Below the pieces are notes generated by a model. That model was given only the letters and a program-made list of their open reading frames with translations. It was not told the origin of the DNA and did no database searches. The position numbers and the translations under genes are program-made. A stretch of DNA of 33,147 bases from Hypsibius dujardini (Eukaryota; Tardigrada; Eutardigrada; Parachela; Hypsibiidae): contig LRSR01007285.1 of NCBI GenBank assembly GCA_001579985.1, positions 1 through 33,147 of the forward strand, in the 5' to 3' direction. This document shows positions 1 to 10,159 of the stretch, in pieces (position 1 is the first letter of the stretch; every line of letters begins with the position of its first letter).

Positions 1-90
1 CGTAGCGCGTGTTGCAAAAAAGTTATGTTTACGTCTATTCGAGTCCTTATGTTGGCGGGCGAAATTTCTCTAGTATACCCGGTACTAGCA

Positions 91-195
91 TACAGCTGTG
101 GCACGATTTCTTCACGAAAAACGTTAATCGGAACACATGTTATTATGCTGGTGTTCCGATTAACGTTTTCGTGAAGAAATCGTGCCACAGCTGTA
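91..195. repeat. Near-perfect foldback hairpin (45-nt arms, 14-nt loop)
   Basis: The left arm 91-136 and right arm 151-195 are reverse complements except for one extra A in the left arm. The loop is 137-150. The ends read TACAGCTGTGGC and its complement, so the element is bounded by TA on both sides, as Tc1/mariner-type miniature elements often are; because TA is its own complement this is weak evidence for a target duplication. No ORF is carried. It may be a young MITE or, if transcribed, a hairpin RNA precursor. Confidence 0.85.
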
Positions 196-469
196 CACTC
201 TAATAATAACATTACAATCATGCAATCAAACAGTATTTAAATCACGTACCGTATCATACAGGATACGAGCGAAGGTTTGTATAGTAAAAAAACAGAACGA
301 ATAAACAAGTTCGTGTTCTGGAAGAAAATCCTGTTTTTTTCTGTATATCAGAGAAGAAAAGAAGAAAAAGCCCGATGTACGAGACAATTCTAATGCCGAA
401 TCCCGGAAGATGAGACTGTGCACAGTGTGTCCACTAGGTGAAATGTGAATGAGTTACGCACACAGACAG

Positions 470-544
470 AATGCTTAGTTGACCGAGTTAGAGCCCCTCT
501 TGCAGCATTAACGAATTAAGCTCTAACTTGGTTAGCCAAGCATT
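470..544. repeat. Imperfect hairpin with ACCGAGTTA core
   Basis: The arms at 470-494 and 520-544 pair over about 25 bases with about five mismatches, around a 25-base loop. The left arm contains ACCGAGTTA and the right arm AACTTGGTTAG. A second hairpin at 18772-18849 carries nearly the same core, so the two may belong to one miniature repeat family. Confidence 0.6.
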
Positions 545-1509
545 TTAGCCATATGTGTTTGCACGAGCAACAAATGGACACTGGCCACGCCCATTTCGCA
601 AGCAAATGTCGATGCTTCGATGGTGAATGCTGACTGCTTGAGCGTCGTCTATTGATTTGTTAGAATGTTGTTTTGATTGACACATTCCTCAGTTTCTTGT
701 TGTGTTTTGGTTGTTTGGACCATATCGTTGAGTGGAACAGTCTATTTCTATCGGACGGAATATATTCTTGCATCTCTGATGATCATCTTTGTGGCAGCAT
801 AGCGAAAAGTGAGTATTTTTTTGCGCATTCAGCAGGCGCAACCAAGCTGGATCTGAATTCCGGGAGAATTCTTTCACACATTCGTCCTTAAGATGATCCG
901 TCAGTCGCTTTCTCGGATGCATGGAAGCAGTACTAGTAAAATAAAACCTTTCGAACTTGTCAGCTTTGAGTAGCAATTTTCAGCAGGTCATTGCAGTTTT
1001 GACTAAGTCTTTCATGCAATCGAAATAGCTTGATTCGTTGATTATAGATATCAATATCACTTGTGTTAAAGTTTTTGTGCGGTTCTGTCTCTTTCTTAGG
1101 TTCTCTTTTGCACTTTTAACCAGAAATTTTTTATTTCGGGTCATGGTTCTGCTTCTCGAGATAGTTTGTACTGCTTTGCATGATTAGTTGTTGACGTGTA
1201 TATTTTCGGTTATTTACTTTCCCTGCGCCCTAAACTGGACGATTGAGCTGATTGAATGAACGATGGATTGGTTGATTGAATATAAAATAAAAAGTCTATT
1301 CTGGCCTATTTTAAATCGCAATTTAAATTAATCTAAACGACTCTACAGTATGTAGTATCATTTGTAATTTTGCATCATGCTTTAACCACAAAAGGGGCTT
1401 AATTTAACACATTTTTTCGTTACCGATGCGTTGATATTGGAAGATGTCAACCGCTAGTACGGGGAAGGAACAGCATCTTTGTCATCTTCTTGCCACTCTT
1501 TGAGTTAGC

Positions 1510-4194
1510 ATGGCCTTTGCGGCATCTGGTGGCCCGGCTGCTGCCGGACGATCAAGACCGGGTCAGACCAAAGTGTTCATTTACTACAACGACGATCCGG
1601 TGGCATATTTGTTCGATCTAAAAATCCCCGCGGAGCAAGTCACGTTGGGTGATGTGAAGCAGCTGACGGACCGACCCGGCCAAAAGTACGACTACTTCCT
1701 GAAGGCGCACGAACCCGGAAAGGGAGATGTTAAAAGGCTCGTGTCTGATGATGCGGCTCGTCTGGAAGCGTTGAAGGGACAGATTGTTCTGCATCTTATC
1801 AGTAAAGGAGGAACTGCTGCTGCTGCCAATGTCTGCTCCGATCACGATTCGGTGGATTCCAGTCGGAGCTCACAAGCGCTGCTCCCGCAACGGCGATCAT
1901 CCGACGCACCGCTGAGGAATCCACGCCAGCCAGCCGGTGGTGTCCGCATGTTCCCTGTTTTGGGGAGAGGCGGTAGTGGATACAACAGTGCGACCAATTC
2001 AGTGGTATGTAATGCAGTTCAGCTGTTGGTCAGTCTAACAGGCATGAAATACTGCGGGAGACATTTTGTCACAGACAGACAGACAGACAGACAGACGGAT
2101 AAATAGGCCAACAGACACGCGGAAAAATGCACACACAGACACGAAGATAGACATACAGGCAGACAGACACGACGACAGAAATTATGGTAGACCACAGACA
2201 GACTTCTAACGTTTTTACGTACGTGTACAGTGCTATCGAGACACGTAGTAAAATCATGGATTGATAAGGCACTATGTGAGGACTCGCACTTACTGAACCT
2301 TCTTGTGCATCTTTAGCGTCAGTCGGAGCAAACCAACCGCGGCTTTGAGACGGAGTCCACCATTAGTTTTGACAGTCATCGACCAACTTCCTCGCTCTCC
2401 GACTCGGAATATTGTGGTTCCAGCCGCGCTTCCACCATTGGACCGGGCGATATGACCAGTCTGCCCCGAAACAGCGGGCCGCGAAGAAAGAGGTTCACGA
2501 AACGACCGAATCTGGTTCGGGCCTCGTCAGCCAGCAGTGTGGCCGACAGCGTCTCCACAGTTAGCCACAGCATGACGGTGAAGATCCACCGTGAGCACGG
2601 CGGTTCTCTGGGGATCGAGCTGTACGAGAAAAATGGATTTATCTACGTCAAAAACGTCTTGAAAGGATGTGCAGCATTCGAGCGCATCCACGCAAACGAC
2701 TGCATTCTTGAGGTATTAATCTGCTTGTTCGTCTGCCAGCCAGCCAGCCAGCCCGCTATGTAACATTCCACTTATCTCTCTGTCTGCCTATCTGTCTGTC
2801 TATCTATCTGTCGGTCTCTCCGTTTGTCTCTCTACTTATATTGTATGTGCAATTTTAGGTCAATAACCATCGCCTGGATGGACTCAACATTGATGAGGCC
2901 ACGCAACTTCTCCGTCAAATAACAATGCATCCCGGTCCAATATCACTCAAGGTCGTACAGGTTCCCGTGTTTGACAATCCAGACGAAAATGACTTTCCGA
3001 GAGGCCGTTCCATCGGGGACTCTTACTCCTCGATGTCGGGACCCAATGCCATGCCACTTTACTCCCCGGGTGAACCATATGTGATTGATCCGGTTTACGG
3101 ACTGATTGGCCAGCCTCAAGAAACCCGCCCGCGTATCAACTTTGATGAGTGGTTGGCTGGAGCAGAAGCAGGTCGGTCGTCTGCCAGTCTCGCACCCACA
3201 TCCCTGTGCAGCGAGGTGATGGAGCCTCGCTTCGGTCGGGACACTGTGAAGAGCGAACCGCTTTACGGCGAACGGTTAGGCCGGTTGGATGTGGTCAAAC
3301 GGATGGCCTCCAGCGAATCCGGCCTGGAAGTGAAGAATCGAATCTGGTTGAAAATTGAAATTCAAAACGCCTTCATGGGCCGAAACCTTATCAAGTACTA
3401 ATACCTTCCTTTCTGTATGTTTGTTTGCCTTGTCTGTGGCTGCTTTTGTTCTCTGTTTTTCTAGGTAACTGGCTAACTGACTGCATGTCTGTCTGACTAG
3501 CTGACTGAACGACGGATTGACTGCCTTTCTGTCTCTCTGTTTGTTTGTGTCAGTATGTCGACTTGTGTTTTTGCGTGTCGTTTTGTCTGCCTGCTTCTAG
3601 TCTGGCTTAACACAACAAAGGGTAACGGTTAACCCTTTTGCTCTCACTATTTTCAGATGGCTGAAGGATAACGTCAACGGTTTGACCGACGCCAAGCTAG
3701 CAAAACGTTTCGCACTTCAGATCCTGGAAGACGGTTTCATCCAACAGACCATGGGGACGAAAAATAAATTCTCCGAAAAGGCCTACTACACTTTCGACCC
3801 TTTAGTCACGGAATCTGACTGCTCCAGCGGCGGTTTGTACATGGCCATGGATGGTTCCATTGACCACGAGCTGGTGGACGACATACCGGACTCTGTCAGT
3901 CAGGTGGCTACTAACCAGAGCTACTTTCGACATCCCGTGACTAACGGCTACCACTTTCCGCCCTCATCGTCGGCGTCCGGGCCTCCACGGCGGCGCGGCA
4001 CCAACGGAAGCCACAGCTCCGGCGGCAGTGCCAACAGCGCCGAGCGCCGCTTAAGAGCGCCGATCTTCGAAGAGACATCCTCCCAGCTGAGTCAGTTGTG
4101 CTTGCAGCAGCAGCAGCTACCCGGCATGCACCACACACCGCAGGATGTCGCCGGCAGTCGGCAGACCTTCAAGATGGCGATGGGAAAGTACTGA
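1510..4194 (+). CDS. DVL: Dishevelled (DIX-PDZ-DEP Wnt signalling scaffold)
   Basis: Four exons: 1510-2004, 2317-2712, 2859-3394 and 3657-4194, total 654 aa. All junctions are GT/AG and keep frame; a lysine codon is split at 3394/3657. The DIX domain (residues about 20-102) has the KVFIYYNDD start and the VSDDAARL stretch. A Ser-rich linker with a basic RRKRF patch leads to a short, divergent PDZ (about 251-330; GSLGIEL binding loop, then HPGPISLKVV). DEP spans about 447-523 (NRIWLKI, SEKAYYTF). The tail ends SRQTFKMAMGKY, matching the family up to the AMG motif but lacking the usual last residues (FVD.M-type). Dishevelled relays Frizzled signals to the beta-catenin and planar polarity branches: DIX polymerises, and PDZ and DEP bind Frizzled. 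The length is close to fly and vertebrate homologues. Start 1510 is the first ATG before DIX (AGCATGG). The exact end is the only doubtful part. Confidence 0.93.
2078..2200. repeat. Degenerate (GACA)n tract in Dishevelled intron 1
   Basis: Runs of ACAGACAG, interrupted by related tetramers, lie about 70 bases after the exon 1 donor. The frame stays open into it by chance (DRQTDRQTDK), which is intron read-through and not protein. Confidence 0.85.
2779..2832. repeat. (TCTG/TATC)n tract in Dishevelled intron 2
   Basis: Pyrimidine-rich TCTG, TATC and TCTC tetramers fill most of this 146-nt intron (2713-2858). This is the same repeat type as at 2078 but in the opposite orientation. Confidence 0.8.
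3478..3600. repeat. Degenerate CTGACTG/TCTG tract in Dishevelled intron 3
   Basis: Imperfect repeats of CTGACTG, TCTGTC and TTTGTC lie within the intron 3395-3656, upstream of the acceptor. They are part of the same low-complexity family seen elsewhere in the window. Confidence 0.6.
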
Positions 4195-4702
4195 TTCCCC
4201 AGCTGCACCTGCATTTGCTCTCCGTTTGTTCTCATTATTGTATATTAAGATATTATTAAGACGCAAGGCTGCTTGTATAATAGCCTCCGTGATTCGGCCC
4301 AATCCAAAGCACATTGCGTAGACAGTTCGGTCTGCGTGCCGCCAAGTTCTCAATTGATCTGGCCTCTCCTCTATTTTTATCCTTTTCATCATTTTACTTT
4401 GGTGTATTTTTTTCGCTTCACTTTACCTTGATAATTTTGTGCTCATTACGCGATGATCAATTTCCTTCTTTCCCCGTATCGCTTTTGGTTTATTTGAATT
4501 TGGTATTTAATAGTTGTCAGCCTTGCCTTCCCAGTATCTTCCCAGTATCTTCCCAGTATCTTCCCAGTATCTTCCCAGTATCCTTGGATAAACTGCCCAT
4601 ACGAGCCCGATTTCTGCGAACGATCAAAGGGCGTCAAAATGTGAAATTCAACGTATTTGGGGAATACATGAAAGAGACATAATCCAGTTTCCACTGGGCC
4701 TG
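4195..4702. other. Spacer between Dishevelled and the cysteine-rich peptide
   Basis: The open frames here come from a tandem repeat (4527-4581) and look non-coding. This is where a further Dishevelled exon supplying the missing C-terminal peptide should be; I looked for codons for the usual terminal residues and found none. Confidence 0.55.
4527..4581. repeat. 11-bp tandem repeat, five perfect copies
   Basis: Five exact copies of CTTCCCAGTAT end about 120 bases before the TATA box of the peptide gene. Perfect identity means recent expansion, so the copy number may vary between individuals. Confidence 0.95.
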
Positions 4703-4710
4703 TATATAAA
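4703..4710 (+). promoter_or_regulatory. TATA box of the cysteine-rich peptide gene
   Basis: TATATAAA lies 131 bases before the ATG at 4841, inside CTGTATATAAAGCC. Transcription would be expected to start about 25-30 bases downstream, near 4733, giving a 5' leader of about 105 nt without an intron. A strong TATA box with no intron is typical of abundantly or inducibly expressed secreted peptides. Confidence 0.7.
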
Positions 4711-4840
4711 GCCCAATTCACAGCTTGGTTCGTCACCAATTAATCCATCAAAACTTTGTAAACTTTTCGAAGCCTTTTTATTTTTGCTCTACGAGTTTCG
4801 TTGGTCTGGTCCACTGCCGCTCAAATAGTTCCGATCCATC

Positions 4841-5095
4841 ATGTCTACTTCTTCTAAGGTTTTCTTTGCCTGTCTCCTCGCGCTCTTGCTCATTGGAGCC
4901 CTGGTCGACCCTACGGAGTCACGTTCACGCATGAAACAACGGGGCTCGGGATGTCTCTCCAACGACGGGATCGCCTCCAAGTCCTGCGGAGCGGCCAACC
5001 AGTGCGGGAAGCGGTGCGACTCCAATGTCTGCGAACTCACTATCGGCAATGACTTCTCCGCCGCCAACTGCCGCAGATTTTGTTGTGACCATTGA
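4841..5095 (+). CDS. Secreted cysteine-rich peptide precursor, family unknown
   Basis: Single exon, 84 aa. Residues 1-27 form a clear signal peptide (a charged start, then a leucine-rich core FFACLLALLLIGAL). A short basic stretch (RSRMKQR) follows, then a compact C-terminal domain with eight cysteines spaced C-x10-C-x5-C-x3-C-x4-C-x12-C-x3-C-C. Eight cysteines would allow four disulphides. The C-x3-C and closing C-x3-CC are reminiscent of disulphide-rich antimicrobial or ShK-like peptides, but I cannot place it in a named family. There is a TATA box at 4703 and poly(A) signals at 5221 and 5247, so it looks like a complete functional gene. Its 3' end converges on the RNF14-like gene. Its role (defence, signalling or toxin-like) is unknown. 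Confidence 0.8.
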   Translation: MSTSSKVFFACLLALLLIGALVDPTESRSRMKQRGSGCLSNDGIASKSCGAANQCGKRCDSNVCELTIGNDFSAANCRRFCCDH

Positions 5096-5220
5096 GCTGT
5101 GTGTGAACCGCCATTTCCTGAGTGCTTAACGTGAAAATTACGATTGGAAGCGAGGCGCTGTTTACTGTAGTGCTAACAGCCTACGTTTTTCACGCGCGAT
5201 CATTTTGCTGGTGTTGACGT

Positions 5221-5252
5221 ATTAAACATCTGGTCCATAGTGTTCAAATAAA
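5221..5252 (+). terminator. Poly(A) signals of the cysteine-rich peptide gene
   Basis: ATTAAA at 5221-5226 and AATAAA at 5247-5252 lie 126 and 152 bases after the stop codon on the + strand, which is the normal distance for a short 3' untranslated region. Confidence 0.65.
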
Positions 5253-5671
5253 CGGATAACTGATGATTAGAAGCTGCTTAGATTACGAGAGAGAGTGAGT
5301 GCTGGGGAGTCATTATCACAGTAGATTCAGTGTAAAAGGCCTTTGTCCTAACGGTGATTCGGCGATTATCCCTTGTCGTGCGAGTACTGGAGCTTTCTGT
5401 GTGAATGCCACATTCGTAGGTGAAATTCCTTATACAACTCTTATTTAACTGTATATCCATTCACGCAAGTAAAAGCTGTATAAGAAGAAAGTCACCGTGC
5501 TTGAGGGTGGAAGAGTTACTGAAGCTAATTCAACTTCAAGACTAAAAAAAGGGTGGTTACAGTGAAAACTGAGAACAAAAGATTAAATGAGCAAAAAATG
5601 AAGTTGAACAATGTAACTATATCAACATGAATGCAACACACATTAAAACGAAGACTCCTTAAGATTGTAAT
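5253..5671. other. Convergent 3' spacer
   Basis: This lies between the peptide gene (+) and the end of the RNF14-like gene (-). I see no coding sequence. It probably includes the 3' untranslated region of the minus-strand gene, although I found no canonical AATAAA for it. Confidence 0.5.
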
Positions 5672-8600
5672 TCAATAGTAATCGCCATAGTCGAATCCCT
5701 CAATATCCATGTCGTTATCCGACGCATCGCTGATTGACAGTCCAAAGTCGCCGCCGCCGTATTCATCGTCATCCACATCATCCGGGTCGACAAGACCGTT
5801 CTCGCCATAATAACCCCCCATGTCTGCTGCTAAGGCGCCACCTACTGCTAACTCGTCATCGTCCAAACCCATCGCCGCGTTCCAACCATTTGGTGGCTCC
5901 CAGCCATTGGCAATTTGATTGTCAATGTAATTCTCCAGATGGCGTTCCGCGTTATTACCAAGCCCATCTGCAAAATCGGGATATCCGTTATCCTCCTCCT
6001 CCTCCTCCTCACCGGAATCGTCCCCGTCACCGAAGCCATCAGTGTCATAATCGTACCCCTCGTCATAGTCATAATTCAGACCAGGGAAGGGAAAGTAATC
6101 GTCTTCATCGTCGGAGGAATCGTCCATGATCCACGGTATACCCGGGTGGAATGGTTCTGCGTCAAAGTCCTCTTCATCATCGTCCCCGTCCCACAGACCC
6201 ATCACTTCCTCGAAGTCGAAACCGGGTTGCAGGCCAAGCAATGCCGGATTAGGAGGAGCATCCAGGTTGCGCTGGCCTTCATGAAGTCGCCCGTTGCACG
6301 CACCAGACTGGAAATGGAGATATGGATTCGGGTTCTTCAGTTCAATGCCGCAGAGCCTGAAAGGGTCAATGCAATTAAAACCTCACTCAAATTGAAGGGG
6401 GACATATCGGCAAGGATAGCAAATGCATTTCACAAGTCCCAAATGTGTTTTATTCGCTTCAGGCCAAGCAGTATATGAGTCAATGAGAAAACTAATTCTC
6501 ACCAGCAGAAGTATGCATTGCATCCTTTTGCAGTGCATACCATCTTATTGCATCCGTCCATTTTCTGCAAAACGATATAGAAACGGGTGCAGATGAAGAA
6601 ACGGCTCTAGACATAGAGCTGAAATTACGAACCTCAATCGGAATCTTGCATTTCGGGCACGGTTTAGCATTTTTTGTAATCCACGTTGCCGACTCGTGGT
6701 CCTCCAATGCAAATTTGATGCTGCTCATCCCGTAGCGTTCTTCCAGTGCCTTTTTCTCGCCTGCGTTCGCATTGGTGTAAGCCTCCCGGATTTCCTTCTT
6801 TTGCTCTGCAGCAAACGTTACTAATCAGCATCAATTTCACTGCAGCTGCCAGCCAAAGAGACTATCCTTCCTTACCGTCGGTGAGACAGGGCTTGTTCGG
6901 ATGGGGTTTGGCCTTGCAGGTGGAGCAGAACTTGAACTGACATGTCGGGCACTTCACTTCGCGACGAGCGTCAGGAGCCAGTTCCACGGGGACATTGCAG
7001 TTCCGCTGCGGACAACGGACAAACGATGCCCCCTCTACAACAGTGTCGGAGATAAGATCACAGTAGCGCTTGAAGGAGTCCTTGTTGAGGAGGAACTTTA
7101 TCTACGATAATACCAAAGGTTGCATGGGTCCTTCAAACGAAACAGGTTATGTGCCTGTTTTCACTAACCATTTCCGGTGAGCTTGGAGCGTGACAGCCTT
7201 CCGCTAAGCACCACAACTCTTTCACGCGGTTTTCGCGAACCTTAAGGGAGAAGTCTTCCCTGACGCAGTTGATGCAGAAATAGTGACCGCATGTGGGAAA
7301 TACGGCGGCCATCATGGTTGATTTGTGATCGAAGCAGATCTGATAACAAGTCACTCGATTTGCTCATCTTGCCTTCTTTCAATGCCTTCCACAATATAAC
7401 TATGGACTCATGGAGGCTTACCGTGCAATCGAAAGTTGAAATGTCACGAATGTCGGGGCATTTTGCGATGGCAGCACGGCGATACCTAACGCGAAACCGC
7501 GAACTCAGTTAAGATACCGTTCAAACGTCCTGGAACAAGTCACCAGCCGAGAACGCTTACTGTGTGCTGAAGAAGATTTCTCGGATGGGATCCAGATCTT
7601 GGAACTCAATTTGGTGAACTTGCTTCTTAGCAGGGGTGACAGCTGCAGCCACGTATGAAATCTCCCGACCGCGGAGCAGTCCGATACTCTTGACAGCATT
7701 CTTTTCCAACCAGGAAAGGACGGCTGTGAAGGGGGCGTTTCCGTTGTGCTGCCGGAAAATCGTGTCCGCTTTCTTGGTCAACGTTTTCAACTGCAAGGCA
7801 AACGGATACTGTAGAGAGCCAAGTCAGAACTGGCTCTGCCCGTCTTCGTTTTCCTTTCCGGGGATTGGAAGACCGGTTTTAACTGCTGCGACCGAACTAA
7901 AATCGACTTACATGCGCTTTTAAAAGCCAGGAAGCGTGAATGATGAGTTTAGAGCTGTTTTTGGAAACATCCAACTGCACCCGAATGGGGGGAAAGAATT
8001 TCAAGGCCCGATATCGCTGTGGAGAGGTGGGATTTTTCACCAGCACCAACGTGTAGGCGCGAATTTGCTCATCCAACAGAGGACTGATGGTGACGGAGAT
8101 ACTGGTGATGGGAATGCCACTGGAATGAAAGGAACCGAGGATGAGCAGACATACATGACAGTTGGGTTGGGTCATTTGCCAGATACTTTACCTCGTGGAT
8201 GATGTGAATTTAATCATGTCTATCAGACGTGCTCAAATGCGCGATTAATCAATCAACCGTGTCGTTCATGCTAGCATTGCTGTGGCGCACAATCAATGAA
8301 TCAACCGACACAACAACAACGTAGCACAACAGCGCACAATCAATGAATCAATCGATCGATTGCTGTGGCGCAACGCCGCACAACCAATGAATCAACCAAT
8401 CGATTGCTCATTTACCTGGTCATTTTCACACCATATCCACAGTCATCCTCGCCGTATTTCGCCCGCAAACACGTCACCTCCGCCAAGCAATTCTCTTCGA
8501 AGCTCAATCGACTCCCTGGTGTAGATGACCGCAGCTTGGCCCGGGCTGCATTCACGACATCAGTCGAGGTTGAGGGGATTTGGTCGGCAACGTCAACAAC

Positions 8601-8891
8601 AATCTCCACATCAACGGGACCATTTCGCTCTCGTTGAGTGCCTGTCTTATTCCGCTTCCGCTGAGCTTCGTTCAATCCTAAAAGCAAGGGAAATTCGTTT
8701 TATTCTACAAATCCGGGTGATAATAGCATTCCAGTAAGAACAACGGATTCTCGACCGAGTCTACCAGAAGACGTCCGAGCACGAGTCGACTTCCGTTTGG
8801 GACGATTCCGAGGGGCTGCCGCTTCGTCATCTGCGTCGTCCGAGCTGACTACAGTAGATTTCTGTGCAGCTGCACTCCGTGTTAGTGGCAT
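5672..8891 (-). CDS. RNF14: RNF14-like RBR E3 ubiquitin ligase with acidic C-terminal tail
   Basis: Ten exons, in transcript order: 8891-8765, 8677-8416, 8119-7912, 7790-7561, 7485-7422, 7339-7169, 7101-6876, 6805-6633, 6564-6503 and 6356-5672; 735 aa, all phases consistent. The N-terminus is basic and low-complexity. An RWD domain spans about 100-235 (LRAKYGED; ends FRQHNGNAPFTAVLSW). RING1 starts at C296-x2-C299 (ICFD, PTCGHYFC). The IBR follows (RCPQRNC; CPTCQFKFCSTC). RING2 (CPKCKIPIE, then GCNKMVC, FCW) carries the expected catalytic cysteine C497. RWD-RING1-IBR-RING2 order and the segment before RING2 match RNF14. These enzymes take ubiquitin from an E2 onto the RING2 cysteine, then to substrate; vertebrate RNF14 acts on stalled translation complexes and binds androgen receptor. 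After RING2 comes the conserved PYLHF segment, then an unusual tail of about 190 residues rich in Asp, Glu, Gly and Tyr, which extends this protein well past the usual RNF14 length. The exon 1 donor (G|GTAGAC) is the least certain junction. Confidence 0.88.
8228..8410. repeat. Degenerate tandem repeat in RNF14-like intron 2
   Basis: The motif GCACAATCAATGAATCAA recurs about three times with variants, mixed with AATCAATC and CGATTGCT. It fills the largest intron of the gene (8120-8415), whose other introns are about 67-146 nt. Confidence 0.6.
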
Positions 8892-9392
8892 GGTCTCTCG
8901 GTAAAGCCTGCGCGAAGAATAAAAATGATTTTGTATGGAAAATAAATTTAGAAAAGCTTCACACAGCAACCATAAAGCTTTTCTTTCCCGTCACCATGAT
9001 ATCAGTTACTTTTCTTATTTCGAAATAAAAAATTTATTCAGTGTAAATATGAAAAGAGAATGCCTTGGCTCTGTGATGAAGAAACGCAATCGATCTCAGA
9101 AAATAATTCCACAGGATATACACAGACGGAAGGGTAATCACTGATTAATTGATTGATTCGCTGCTCAAAATCCCCCAGACCACGCCTCATTGTGTCGGAC
9201 TACACCAATCGAACGGGAGCTATTGTTGTCGTTTTCAGATTCTATCAGCCTCTACAATAGATTTGTTGATTGGTCAGATAAGACGTCTAGGACTCGGTGC
9301 GGTAATAGTAACAACAGTATGATAATCTACGGGTAATACAGCAGTAAAAGTAAACTGAACAGGCTTTCTACACAGTGTTGTACCAACTGCGC

Positions 9393-9422
9393 TACCAGGT
9401 AGTACCAGGTAGTACCAGGTAG
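9393..9422. repeat. 10-bp tandem repeat, three copies
   Basis: Three exact copies of TACCAGGTAG, followed by TAATG. The unit is nearly a palindrome (TACC/GGTA). Confidence 0.9.
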
Positions 9423-9663
9423 TAATGAAAGTAGTATCATAGATGTTATTCTATACTTTAACACATTTTTGTCACGAGATAAAGATAAACTAAATACTGT
9501 AACCGCAAAATAAGAAAGGGTCGCTCGCGATATTTTGTCGAAATTTTTGGATCTTTATTATATCATAGTGATAAAAATTTGCAAGGTGGGTAATATATAT
9601 ATATATACTAACTCACTGCTGTTCCCGCTAAAATTAAGCAATCAACCCCTCAAAAACGGGTTC

Positions 9664-9735
9664 CACTCTGACTTCCACTTCCACAAACCACTTTGACTTC
9701 CACTTCCACAATCACTCTGACTTCCACGTTAAACT
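9664..9735. repeat. Tandem repeat of about 24-25 bp
   Basis: Nearly three copies of a unit like CTCTGACTTCCACTTCCACA with small differences, in the spacer upstream of the CWC21/SGF11-like gene. Confidence 0.75.
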
Positions 9736-10159
9736 TCCAACTTTCAAATTCCAGTCTCATATAATACGAACTATGCTTGATTGTTGATTGCTCGACTGCA
9801 AAATATCATTGAAAGTTCGAAGATTTTCTCCGAAATTTCATTTTTAATATGAAGACATCAGTCTGTTTCACATTCAGGAGAATTTTAAGAGCGAATATTT
9901 TTTTCTGACATAAAATCATCCAACCTGAATGGGGACCCTACTGCTGATAATACTGTCAGTGTAGAAAAAGCACTGATTACGTATCCACTCTTTTGCCTTG
10001 TACAGTAACAGCGCTTGTGATTTCACATTTCCCTTCACACGAGTTCTCCATTCTGGATTTCCATTCCCCTTCTTTTTCCACCGTTGCCTCGTGTTTTCTC
10101 ATCTTCCTCCAACTATTTTTTACTTAGCATTTTTTGGGGGCTCCAATTCCATCCGCACC

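Larger units (their letters stand above)
1..1509. other. Spacer upstream of Dishevelled
   Basis: No open reading frame here resembles a known protein, and none is joined to another by convincing splice sites. The stretch holds two inverted repeats (91-195 and 470-544, listed separately), AT-rich sequence and an ATTGATTG-like cluster near 1240-1275. The part just before 1510 is presumably the promoter and 5' untranslated region of Dishevelled, but I see no clear TATA box near it. Confidence 0.6.
8892..10159. other. Divergent spacer (probable shared promoter region)
   Basis: This 1.27-kb region lies between the starts of the RNF14-like gene (-) and the CWC21/SGF11-like gene (+), so it probably holds both promoters. 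I see no TATA box near either start. It contains a 10-bp tandem repeat (9393), an AT tract (9593-9607) and a 24-25-bp tandem repeat (9664). I recognise no gene. Confidence 0.5.

Noticed and set aside
2069-2272. Open frames made of CLSVCLSVC-like repeats (also at 15094, 27275 and 28983)
   Set aside because: They are translations of (TCTG)n/(GACA)n tracts and lie in introns or spacers; no start context, domain or splice partner.
5734-6478. Plus-strand open frames across the acidic tail of the RNF14-like gene
   Set aside because: They are shadows of the minus-strand exon, whose GAC/GAT/GAA-rich codons leave the other strand open. The minus-strand frame continues the RBR protein in phase.
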